Origin: Mesorhizobium sp. WSM3626
Lineage (GTDB): Bacteria; Pseudomonadota; Alphaproteobacteria; Rhizobiales; Rhizobiaceae
Direction of reading: 5' to 3'
Length of the DNA: 64,000 bases
Assembly: GCF_000513935.1 (NCBI RefSeq)
Contig: NZ_AZUY01000020.1
Location: 29,918-93,917 of the forward strand
The notes under the pieces were generated by a model. It saw only the letters and a program-made list of their open reading frames with translations, had not been told where the DNA came from and did no database searches. The position numbers were made by a program, and so were the translations under genes. Below, in pieces: positions 44,007 to 52,200 of this stretch (its first letter is position 1; each line of letters begins with the position of its first letter).

Positions 44007-44459
44007 GTGAAGAATCTTTCCAGCCAGCCCTGTTTGATCGCCCGCAGCCTCGGCTCGGTGGGCGACACGTGGAGCATGCTGATCATGCGCGACGCCCATG
44101 CGGGGCTCAGCCGTTTCGACGAATTTCGCAAGAACCTCGGCATTGCCCCGACGATGCTGACCAGCCGGCTGGCAACCCTGACGGAGGAAGGATTGCTGGA
44201 GAAACGGCGATATTCAGAGCGGCCGCCACGCGATGAATATGTGCTGACCCAGGCGGGTCAGGATTTGCTTCCCGTGCTGTTTTCGCTCGCCGCATGGGGG
44301 GCAAAGCACCGGGGCGGCGGCGATTTCACCCGGTTCTTCGACGCCGAGACAGGAACCGAAATCGACCCGGTCAGCATCGATCGCGGGACCGGAGCGCCGA
44401 TCGGCAGCCGTCCCATCCAGATCGTGATGCCCAAGATCGCTGACGAGCCGTCGGACTGA
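44007..44459 (+). CDS. HxlR family transcriptional regulator
   Basis: A 150-residue winged-HTH regulator. CLIARSLGSVGDTWSMLIMRDAHAGLSRFDEFRKNLGIAPTMLTSRLATLTEEGLL is the HxlR core, with the redox-sensitive family cysteine at position 9 (QPCLIAR). The GTG start at 44007 (VKNLSSQPC) is chosen because no suitable ATG lies in frame close to the domain. It is divergent from the YciI-SDR pair; a thiol-based response to aldehydes or electrophiles is plausible for this family. Confidence 0.83.
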   Translation: MKNLSSQPCLIARSLGSVGDTWSMLIMRDAHAGLSRFDEFRKNLGIAPTMLTSRLATLTEEGLLEKRRYSERPPRDEYVLTQAGQDLLPVLFSLAAWGAKHRGGGDFTRFFDAETGTEIDPVSIDRGTGAPIGSRPIQIVMPKIADEPSD

Positions 44460-44519
44460 CTGGGTGGCTGGGCAGCCTCCGCTCCGGAGCGGAGGAGAGT
44501 TCAGGGGGCGTTCGCCGGA

Positions 44520-45431
44520 TCAGCCGCTATTCTTCGCGCCGACCCAGTCGACCGCGATCTCGGCGAACAGCCAGTCGCGGAAGGCCCTGATCTTCTTCTG
44601 GCGCAGCGCGCCTTCCGGATAGACGACGTAGTAGCTGGCGGCTGATTTCAGCGCGAGGTCGAAGGGCCGGACCAGCCGGCCTGCCGCAAGATCGGCCGAG
44701 ACCAGCGCGCTACGGCCGAGCAACACGCCTTCGCCATGCACCGCGGCCTCGACGGCAAAGGTGGCGGAATCGAAGCGCACGCCGCGTTTGGGGTCGATGC
44801 CTTCGACGCCTGCCTGTTCAAGCCATGACGCCCAGTCGATGCGGAAGGCGTCGTGGATCAGCTTGTGATGCCTCAAATCCCCGGGCTGCCGCAGCGGATG
44901 GTCGCCTTCCAGGAGTTCGGGACTGCAGACGGGGAAGACCTCTTCGTCGGCGAGGAATTCCGCCGTCACCCCGGTATAGCCGCCACGGCCGTAGCGGATG
45001 GATATGTCGATGCCGTCGCTGACGAAATCGGCCAGCACGCCCGAGGTCGCCAGCCGCACGTCGATGTCGGGATTGGCGCGATGAAAGCGATGCAGCCTCG
45101 GCACCAGCCAGCGGCCAGCGAAGCCGTCCGACGTGCTGACGTTGAGGATGCGGGTCGAGCGGTCGGGCGTGGCGGCGATGGTGGCGGCGGCGATCTGGTC
45201 GAGCGCCTTGCCGACCTCCGCCGCATAGGCCGCGCCGACAGTGGTGAGGCGCACGGAGCGTGTGCCGCGATCGAAGAGCTGGATGCCCAGCCTGTCCTCG
45301 ATGTTGCGGATGGCGCGGCTGACCGCGCCATGGGTGAGGTTGAGCTCTTCGGCGGCCTTGGAGAAACTCAAATGTCTGGCGGCCGCGTCGAAGGCGGGCA
45401 AAGCGGTGAGGGGCGGCAATCTGCGCGGCAT
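44520..45431 (-). CDS. LysR family regulator, GcvA-like
   Basis: A 303-residue LysR regulator of the GcvA/AmpR-like group: RLPPLTALPAFDAAARHLSFSKAAEELNLTHGAVSRAIRNIEDRLG, followed by the effector domain (ILNVSTSDGFAGRWLVPRL, ISIRYGRGGY). ATG 45431 is at the normal family start. It is divergent from the DUF1127 gene and the NmrA-like gene, one of which may be its target. Confidence 0.89.
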   Translation of the reverse strand: MPRRLPPLTALPAFDAAARHLSFSKAAEELNLTHGAVSRAIRNIEDRLGIQLFDRGTRSVRLTTVGAAYAAEVGKALDQIAAATIAATPDRSTRILNVSTSDGFAGRWLVPRLHRFHRANPDIDVRLATSGVLADFVSDGIDISIRYGRGGYTGVTAEFLADEEVFPVCSPELLEGDHPLRQPGDLRHHKLIHDAFRIDWASWLEQAGVEGIDPKRGVRFDSATFAVEAAVHGEGVLLGRSALVSADLAAGRLVRPFDLALKSAASYYVVYPEGALRQKKIRAFRDWLFAEIAVDWVGAKNSG

Positions 45432-45647
45432 CGGTTCGACCTGTGAGCGTTGCTCACAAATCCTGCACAAAGAGTCGTTTGTCGTCCAGTCGCGAATGAC
45501 CCAATATTTAGGCGTACCAAGCATCCATACCGGACTTCCGGTTCATCGATGCGCTGAATTGACCAGACAAGTGTGAGCAACCGTCATGCTCGCCCCGCCC
45601 GGGCGACATCGGCAGGCTTGCGCCCAGTGAAACACAGGAGACGGATT

Positions 45648-45830
45648 ATGACCTTGACCCTTCGACCCATCGGGGCCGCGATGAGCGGCCTTGCCATGCG
45701 AGGCGCGGCAGCGTTCGAGCGCCGCCGCACGCTGAGCCAGATCTCCCGGCTTTCCGATCGCCGTTTGCATGACATCGGCCTCGAACGCGACTGGGACGGG
45801 TCCATCCTCGGCAATGGGAGGGCGATATGA
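45648..45830 (+). CDS. DUF1127 domain small protein
   Basis: A 60-residue basic protein. The DUF1127 core is at residues 22-50 (FERRRTLSQISRLSDRRLHDIGLERD). Small DUF1127 proteins of alphaproteobacteria act in RNA turnover and in phosphate or stress responses; here the role is unknown. ATG 45648 follows CAGGAGAC. Its stop overlaps the next start (ATGA), so it is translationally coupled to the NmrA-like gene. Confidence 0.83.
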   Translation: MTLTLRPIGAAMSGLAMRGAAAFERRRTLSQISRLSDRRLHDIGLERDWDGSILGNGRAI

Positions 45831-46723
45831 CCAGCACCCTGATCATCGGCGCGACCGGGCTTCTCGGCAGCGAGATGGCGAAGGCCAGCGCTGGCAACGG
45901 CGACAGCCTCCACGTCCTCGTCCGGCCGGCAACATCAGGCAATGAAGCGCGGATGCGCCCGCTGAAGGAATTGGGCGCCACGGTGCATGTCGGCGATCTC
46001 GACGATTATGACAGCCTTGTGCGCGCCGTCGGCAAGGTCGATCGCGTCATCAGCTCGGTCCATGTCGGTTCGGCCAGCGAGATGACGCTGGTGCGCGCCG
46101 TCAGGGATGCCGGCGTCTCCCGCTATGTGCCGTCCGCCGGCTTCGGCCTCGACTTTGCGGCCGCCGCACCCGGTTCGATCGAACCGCTCGACATCAAGCG
46201 GGCCGTCTTCGACGCGGTCCGGGAGGCCGACCTGCCCTATACCGTGATCTACACCAACGGCTTCTTCTCGACCTGGGTGGCGACACTGGGCGACCTGACG
46301 CGCTTCGGCTCGTCGCCATTGCCGCCCGACGAGGTGACGCTCTATGGCGACGGCAATGTGGCGGCGACGTTTGTCAGCGAGAAGGATATCGCGGCGGTCA
46401 CCTTGCGTGCGCTGGAGGATCCCGACGCCGTTCGCGGCGAAATCCGGATCGCGCAGAACAAGATCACGCAGAGCGCGATGATCGAGCTGTGGCGGCAAGT
46501 GAGCGGCCGCTCGCCGCGCGTCAAGCAGATGAGCGCCGAGGAGCTTGAAGCGCTGATCGCGGCGGTTCCCGGCCTTGGATTGCTGCGCGCGTTCTGGATC
46601 CGCGGCGAGACCGCGCTCGAGACCGCCACGCCTGAAGCCGGGGCGCTCTATCCGGAGCTGAGGTTCGAAAGCATAGAAAGCGCCTTTGTGGCGATGGCGG
46701 GCGCGGGTGGGCGGAGGTTGTGA
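45827..46723 (+). CDS. NmrA-like NAD(P)-binding protein (isoflavone-reductase-type)
   Basis: A 298-residue atypical SDR: GATGLLG (residues 8-14), VRPATSG at the end of beta-2, GDLDDYDSLVRAV, then RYVPSAGFGLDF and YTVIYTNGFFSTW. This is the NmrA/isoflavone-reductase/PCBER pattern, which includes redox sensors and aromatic reductases. No YxxxK is present, which is usual in this group. It is coupled to the DUF1127 gene. Confidence 0.82.
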   Translation: MTSTLIIGATGLLGSEMAKASAGNGDSLHVLVRPATSGNEARMRPLKELGATVHVGDLDDYDSLVRAVGKVDRVISSVHVGSASEMTLVRAVRDAGVSRYVPSAGFGLDFAAAAPGSIEPLDIKRAVFDAVREADLPYTVIYTNGFFSTWVATLGDLTRFGSSPLPPDEVTLYGDGNVAATFVSEKDIAAVTLRALEDPDAVRGEIRIAQNKITQSAMIELWRQVSGRSPRVKQMSAEELEALIAAVPGLGLLRAFWIRGETALETATPEAGALYPELRFESIESAFVAMAGAGGRRL

Positions 46724-46736
46724 AGGCAAAGGCGGT

Positions 46737-46903
46737 GCTCTACGGCGCCCCCCTCTGTCCTGCCGGACATCTCCCCCTCAAGGGGGGAGATTGGCAGCTC
46801 GGGCGCCGGCGTTCCCCTTGTAACCTTGGAGATTGGCGAAGGCCGTCGCGACATCCGATTTCCCCCTCTTTTGAGGGGGAGATGTCCGGCAGCGCCGTAG
46901 AGC
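46737..46903. repeat. 167-bp palindromic MITE-like element
   Basis: Perfect 12-bp terminal inverted repeats (GCTCTACGGCGC / GCGCCGTAGAGC) and a perfect 20-bp inner pair (46761-46780 / 46872-46891, TGCCGGACATCTCCCCCTCA). The centre carries further C-run/G-run hairpins. It has no coding capacity and lies between the NmrA-like and KamA-family genes. A fragment related to its left end is at 57877-57914. Confidence 0.8.
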
Positions 46904-46990
46904 GCGGCGGACATGGTTGGCGTTGCGGCAGTGGTTGACCGCGCTGCCCATCCAGCCGATAGGTCCGCGCGAACAGCCCGAGACCTGCCG

Positions 46991-48091
46991 ATGCCAAACC
47001 TCAAAGATGCACCCCGCGCCGCCGACACCGCTTGGCAGGACGATGTCCGCGCCGGCGTGCGCCATGTGCGCGACCTCTCCTCCTTGCCGCTCTCGCCGGC
47101 CGAACGCGAAGCCGCGCAGGCCGCCGCCACGCTCCACAAGGTGCGCGCGCCAAAGAGCTATCTCGACCTGATCGACTGGAACGATCCCGCCGATCCGATC
47201 CGGGCGCAGGTGATCCCGTCGCCTGGGGAATTGGACGAGACGGAGGGCGAGCTTGGCGACCCGATCGCCGATCATGAATTCAGTCCGGTGCCCAGGCTGA
47301 CGCATCGCCATGCCGACCGGGTGCTTTTATTCCCGACCTATCAATGCGCGGTCTATTGCCGGTTCTGCTTCCGCAAGGAATCGCTGACCTCGATCGGCCG
47401 GGGCTATACGCGCGAGGCGCTGGAGCCGGCGCTGGCCTATATCGCCGGCCACCCCGAAATCCGCGAGGTGATCCTGACCGGCGGCGATCCGCTGTCGCTG
47501 CCCGATGCGGCGCTTGCCGAAATCCGTGACCGCATCGAGGCTATCCCCCATGTGAGGCTCTTGCGTATCCACACGCGTGTGCCGGTGGCGTTGCCATCGC
47601 GCATCACGCAAGGACTGGTCGCGGCACTGCAGGGCCGGCTGATGGTGACCGTGGTCACCCATTTCAACCACGCGCGCGAGATCACCGATGCCACCGAAGC
47701 GGCTTGCCGCACCTTGCGGCAGGCTGGATTCGTGCTGCTCAACCAGAGCGTTCTGCTCAAGGGCGTCAACGATACGGTCGAGGTGCTGGAAGAGCTCTGC
47801 CGCGAGCTGATGTACCGGCTGGGGATAAAACCCTATTACCTGCACCATGGCGACCTGGCGCGCGGCATGGCGCACCGGCGCACCACGATCGCCGAGGGCC
47901 AGGCGCTGGTGGAAGCGCTGCGGTCCCGCCTGTCGGGCATCTGCAATCCGGTCTATGTCATCGACCTGCCGGATGGCGGCGGCAAGGTGCCGCTCGGACC
48001 TTGCCATGTCGAGCAACAGGACGGGCAGAGCTGGCGGATACGCGGGCTGGATGGGGAGGTGAGGGATTATCGCGAGGTGGTTGGCGAATAG
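46991..48091 (+). CDS. kamA: Lysine 2,3-aminomutase family radical SAM protein (KamA/EpmB)
   Basis: A 366-residue radical SAM/PLP enzyme. The iron-sulfur cluster motif is CAVYCRFCF (Cys119, Cys123, Cys126), LTGGDPL follows, and the PLP lysine is probably Lys332 (DGGGKVPLGP). Family members convert L-lysine to beta-lysine, as free lysine 2,3-aminomutase (about 416 residues) or as EpmB (about 340), which makes beta-lysine for EF-P modification. Length is closer to EpmB, but no efp or epmA is adjacent here. The gene converges on an NRPS operon, with stops nine bases apart. ATG 46991 is at the family start. Confidence 0.87.
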   Translation: MPNLKDAPRAADTAWQDDVRAGVRHVRDLSSLPLSPAEREAAQAAATLHKVRAPKSYLDLIDWNDPADPIRAQVIPSPGELDETEGELGDPIADHEFSPVPRLTHRHADRVLLFPTYQCAVYCRFCFRKESLTSIGRGYTREALEPALAYIAGHPEIREVILTGGDPLSLPDAALAEIRDRIEAIPHVRLLRIHTRVPVALPSRITQGLVAALQGRLMVTVVTHFNHAREITDATEAACRTLRQAGFVLLNQSVLLKGVNDTVEVLEELCRELMYRLGIKPYYLHHGDLARGMAHRRTTIAEGQALVEALRSRLSGICNPVYVIDLPDGGGKVPLGPCHVEQQDGQSWRIRGLDGEVRDYREVVGE

Positions 48092-48099
48092 GCCGATGC

Positions 48100-48744
48100 C
48101 TATTTTGCAGTAAACGCCAGCACGACCACGCGCGGGGCGATGCAGTATGCCGTGCTGACCTTGCGGCCCATCCTCGTTGTCGCGTGGCCGGTTTCGAGGT
48201 CCACGGCGATGTCCTCATAGCCCAGCACCTCGCGATCCAGCGGATAGGCGGCCTTGTAGACCGCTTCCTTGGCGGCGAAGAGGATGCGGCCGGCGAGCTG
48301 CCGGTCGGCTGCACCCATCCGGTCGGCGGGAATGGCTACGAGCGAGAAAATGTCATCGGGCAGGGGCAGCGCCGGCTCGACGTCGATGCCGAGCGAGCCG
48401 ATGCCGGCAACGGGCGCGACCGCCGCCACCGCCATGCCGTCATCATGCGCGAGCGAGCCCGTTATCCCCTCCGGCCAGGCGGGTGCACCTGATGGAGTGC
48501 GCAAGAGGGCGAAACCGTCGAAACCGACGTCCGCGAGCAGCCGGTGCACGATCCAGCGCGCCGCGCCACTGGCCCGCCGCATGGCCGGCTGGCGTGCGGG
48601 GATCGAGCCTGCCTCCGCCGGCAACAGATGGGCTTCGTCGCCGTCGCGGATGATCCGGCAACCGGTGCGGACCCCGGCCGGGGCCATGGCGGCCATGGCG
48701 CGCGCCAGGGCGATTTCCTCGGACGGATCGGCTGATGGCGTCAT
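48100..48744 (-). CDS. 4'-phosphopantetheinyl transferase (EntD/Sfp superfamily)
   Basis: A 214-residue enzyme that attaches phosphopantetheine to carrier proteins. Motifs: GSLAHDDGMAVAAVAP with the conserved His, LGIDVEP for magnesium, and FAAKEAVYKAAYP (the F-x-x-KE-x-x-YK signature). Start ATG 48744 overlaps the GNAT stop (ATGA). As the third gene of the operon, it is the likely activator of the NRPS carrier domain (Ser602 of that protein). Confidence 0.88.
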   Translation of the reverse strand: MTPSADPSEEIALARAMAAMAPAGVRTGCRIIRDGDEAHLLPAEAGSIPARQPAMRRASGAARWIVHRLLADVGFDGFALLRTPSGAPAWPEGITGSLAHDDGMAVAAVAPVAGIGSLGIDVEPALPLPDDIFSLVAIPADRMGAADRQLAGRILFAAKEAVYKAAYPLDREVLGYEDIAVDLETGHATTRMGRKVSTAYCIAPRVVVLAFTAK

Positions 48745-49217
48745 CGGTCGCCGGCCGGGAGAACGAGATCGGCGATCATTTCGCCGTCCTCGTCGAGCCC
48801 CTCCTCGACGAAACCGGCCCTGCGGTAGAGCCGCCGTGCCGCCTCGTTCTCCGGTTCGTAGCATATCGACACGTGCCTGATGTGGCCGAGCCCGCGGATT
48901 TCCTCCAGCACCGCCCGCAGCGCGGCCTTGCCGTAGCCCCGGCCCTGCCAGGCGCGGTCGATCATGAAGCGGTAGATGCGCGCCTCGTCGTCGTCCCGTG
49001 GCGCCTCGTACATCAGGAATCCGACAAGCTGGTCCCCGACTATGACGGCGCGCGGCCGCGCGTCCCGATCGGATCTGGCTTCGCGCAGGGAGTCCGCATT
49101 GCTGGCGACGAAATCCATCTGCTCCGGCGCCAGCTGTAACGCGGTGACCAAAGCGCGATCGGCCCTGGTCACGGGAGCGATACGGATGTCCACTGTGCCA
49201 GGCGCGCCGCCCTTCAA
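48741..49217 (-). CDS. GNAT family N-acetyltransferase
   Basis: A 158-residue acetyltransferase: DIRIAPVTRADRALV start, VGFLMYEAPRDDDEARIYRFMIDRAWQGRGYGKAALRAVLEEI with the acetyl-CoA loop QGRGYGKA, and VSICYEPENEAARRLYRRAGFVEEG at the end. Relatives include spermidine/diamine and antibiotic acetyltransferases. It starts with TTG at 49217 overlapping the NRPS stop; GTG at 49193 is an alternative start. Position between NRPS and PPTase suggests it modifies the product or precursor. Confidence 0.82.
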   Translation of the reverse strand: MKGGAPGTVDIRIAPVTRADRALVTALQLAPEQMDFVASNADSLREARSDRDARPRAVIVGDQLVGFLMYEAPRDDDEARIYRFMIDRAWQGRGYGKAALRAVLEEIRGLGHIRHVSICYEPENEAARRLYRRAGFVEEGLDEDGEMIADLVLPAGDR

Positions 49218-52200
49218 GACGCCGATGCCCCGGAGTCCTCGCTGATCGGCTCGACGAACCGGTGCAGCTTGGCCGGGTTGCCGCGCCAGATGGAGTTTGG
49301 CTCCAGCTCTTCGCCCTTCATCACGAAGGAATCGGCATCGACCATCGATCCCTTGCCCATCACAACGCCGTAATGGACAAAGGCGGACGGCCCGAGCGTG
49401 CAGCCATCGCCGATGCGGATGAAATCAGACTTGAACGCGCCTTCCTCCAACGAATGGGCCTGGATGACGCAGCCCTCGTTGAGCGTCACATCGTCGCTAA
49501 TCTCCACCAGCGAACGCTCGGTCAGGTTGGCGCCGCCGTCATAGACGCGCTTGCCCACCTTGACGCCCAGCATGCGCAGGATCATCGGCCGGAACGGCGT
49601 GCCGGCGAAAAGGCGCACGATGGGCGAATCCGCGAGCTTCCAGTGGCGCTCATGGCGCCAGAAGGTAACGTCGTAGATCGTCGTTATCCGCGGCTTCAGC
49701 TTGCGGAAACCAAGGCTTGCCCGCTCGACGAAGATATAGAACGGAATGGTGATCGCCGAGGTCAAAAGCACCGCCGCGAAGAGGGCGATTTCCGCCCATT
49801 CGGTGTAATAGTTCAGCGCCCGGTCCCAAATCGCCAGCGTGGCGAACAGCATGACCCATTGCGTGGCCATGAACAGGAGGATCGTCACCAGATTGTGACG
49901 GTTCTTGAGCGGGATGCGCTGGCGCCGGTCCGCCTCGTCGATGCCGGCGATGAGTTCCTTGTCGCGGTTCACCATGCGCGGGATTTCAAAGGGCGGCGAG
50001 CCCAGAAGGCCGACATTCTCGCGCAACGGCCCGTCGATCGGGACCATCACCTTGGTGCCGAGCAGGACGTTGTCGCCCGTGCGTCCATCCGGCGGATAGT
50101 AGATGTTGTTGCCGAGATAGTTGCGCTCGCCGATCCGCGTCGGCTCGAGCCGGAACGCGGAAGCGGACTTGTGCATGTTGATCATGAAAAGCCCGTCCGA
50201 CACCATGGTCTCGGTGCCGATCTCGCAGAGCAGCGGGTTTTCGTGCTGTTGGTTGGACCCGAAATTGGAGCCGGTCTGCACCACCTTGTTGAGGTTCCAG
50301 CCGATGGCGCTCATGTAGTGGACGATGGCCGAGCTGTCGCCGAACAGCAGCCCGAGCACGCGTGAGTTGCTCGAGAACTCGGCAACCGTCTGCAGCCAGT
50401 AGCGGAAGCCGTAAAGCGTATAGGTGCGGCCGGGTTTCAGGATCAGGCTGAACAGGCGCGGCACCACCGTGGCGGCGAGGAAGGCCGAGGCGATGTAGCC
50501 GAAAAGCGTGACCGTGGTGCCGATCGCCACGATGCCGATCGTCTCCTGATAGTCGTCGCCGACATTCTCCCAATAGCTGTGGAACAAAAGCGGCAGCGGG
50601 GTGACGATGGCAAACAGCCCTATCAACTGCACGGCTTCGTAGAGGAAACGCCGGATGCGGGGAGGGTTGACGTTGCGCACCTTGCAATAGTCCGCCGTGG
50701 TCGGCACCGCCGGCGATCCATGCCAGTGTTCGCCGTCGGGGATGCTTTGCCCGCGCTGCAGCGAGGACGAATGGCCGAGCTGGCCGCCGTCGCCGATCGC
50801 GGTGTCGATGTCGAGCGTGCAGCCGACGCCGACGAAAGCGTCACGGCCGATGGTCAGCGGCCCGGTGTGGATATAGCCGGCCTGGGCGCGATAGCCGAGG
50901 ATCAGCGATTCCTTGCGCAGGATCGTACGGTCGCCGATCGAAATCAGGTCCGTGCACACGGGCACGGCACGGGATTCGATGACCACGTTCTTGCCGATCC
51001 TGGTTCCCAGAAGCTGCAGGTACAGGCTGTAGAGCGGGCTTCCGCGGAACAGCACGACAGGTGCCGTGCGGATCAAGGTTTTCACCACCCAGAAGCGATA
51101 GTAACGCAGGCCCCAGATCGGGAACGCTTCCGCTTTCCAGCGGCCGACCAGCACCCATTTGGCGGCAACGGCGAAGCCCGACATGCCGAAGAACACGCCG
51201 GCCGAGAGCACCACGCACCTGACATATAGCTGCAGCGGGTCGTCGAGCGTGTCATAGACCCAGTTGAGGCCGTCATTGACCGCCCACAGCGCCACGTAGC
51301 TGTAGAGTGCGTAAAACAGCAGCTGCGCCGCGCCGCAGGTCCAGTAGACGAGGTTGGACGCCTGGCGGGTGAGAACAGGCTCGTTGGTGGCCGTCGTCAT
51401 CTCTTCCGCCACGCTGAGGTGCTTGGCCAGGCGCGCGACGGTTGGATAGAGATAGATGTCGCGCATGGACGTCGTCGCCCATTCCTTGCGGGTGCGCACG
51501 CGGGCGCAGAAATGCGCCATGAGCAGCGAGTTGGCGCCGAGATCGTCGAAGAAATTGTCCTCGACGGACACGTCGTCGAATCTCAGCACGGCGCATAGCG
51601 CGTCGGCCAGGAAACGCTCGTCGTCGTTGCCGGGCGGCACCATGGCGCGGTCGGCCGAAAGCCGGACGGTCGTCGGTTTGGGAAGCTGGCGAAGATCGAC
51701 CTTGTTGGAGACCGTCATCGGGATCGCCGGCAGTTCCTCGAGATAGGAGGGCACCATGTAGTCCGGCAGCCGCCGCTTCATCGTCTGGGCGATGTCGGCG
51801 CGCGAGAGCGCCGGCTGGCCGGCCTTGGGCGCGTAATAGGCAACGAGCTCGACGCGGCCGGGCTCGATCTCCCAGGTGGTGACGGCGGCCTGCGCGATTT
51901 CAGGCTGGTCCAGCAGCACGGCCTCGATCTCGCCGAGTTCAATGCGATAGCCGCGGATCTTCACCTGGGTGTCGATGCGCCCGGCATACTCGATCTCGCC
52001 GGCGTCGTTGATCCGGCCAAGGTCGCCGGTGCGGTAGATGCGCTTGGACGGGTTGTTCGGCAGGCCGAGGAAATCGGCGATGAACTTCTGTTCGGTCAGG
52101 TCTAGCCTGTTGAGATAGCCGACCGCCAGCCCGATGCCGGCAATGCCGATCTCGCCCAGTTCACCAGGCTCGGCAAGTTGCGGCAGCGAAGGGTCGAGAA

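Noticed and set aside
46737..46903. CRISPR-like repeat
   Set aside because: Only paired inverted repeats are present; there are no regularly spaced direct repeats with spacers anywhere in the window.
46991..48091. Calling the aminomutase EpmB without reservation
   Set aside because: Length favours EpmB, but no efp or epmA is adjacent and the NRPS neighbourhood offers an alternative, so the broader family name is kept.
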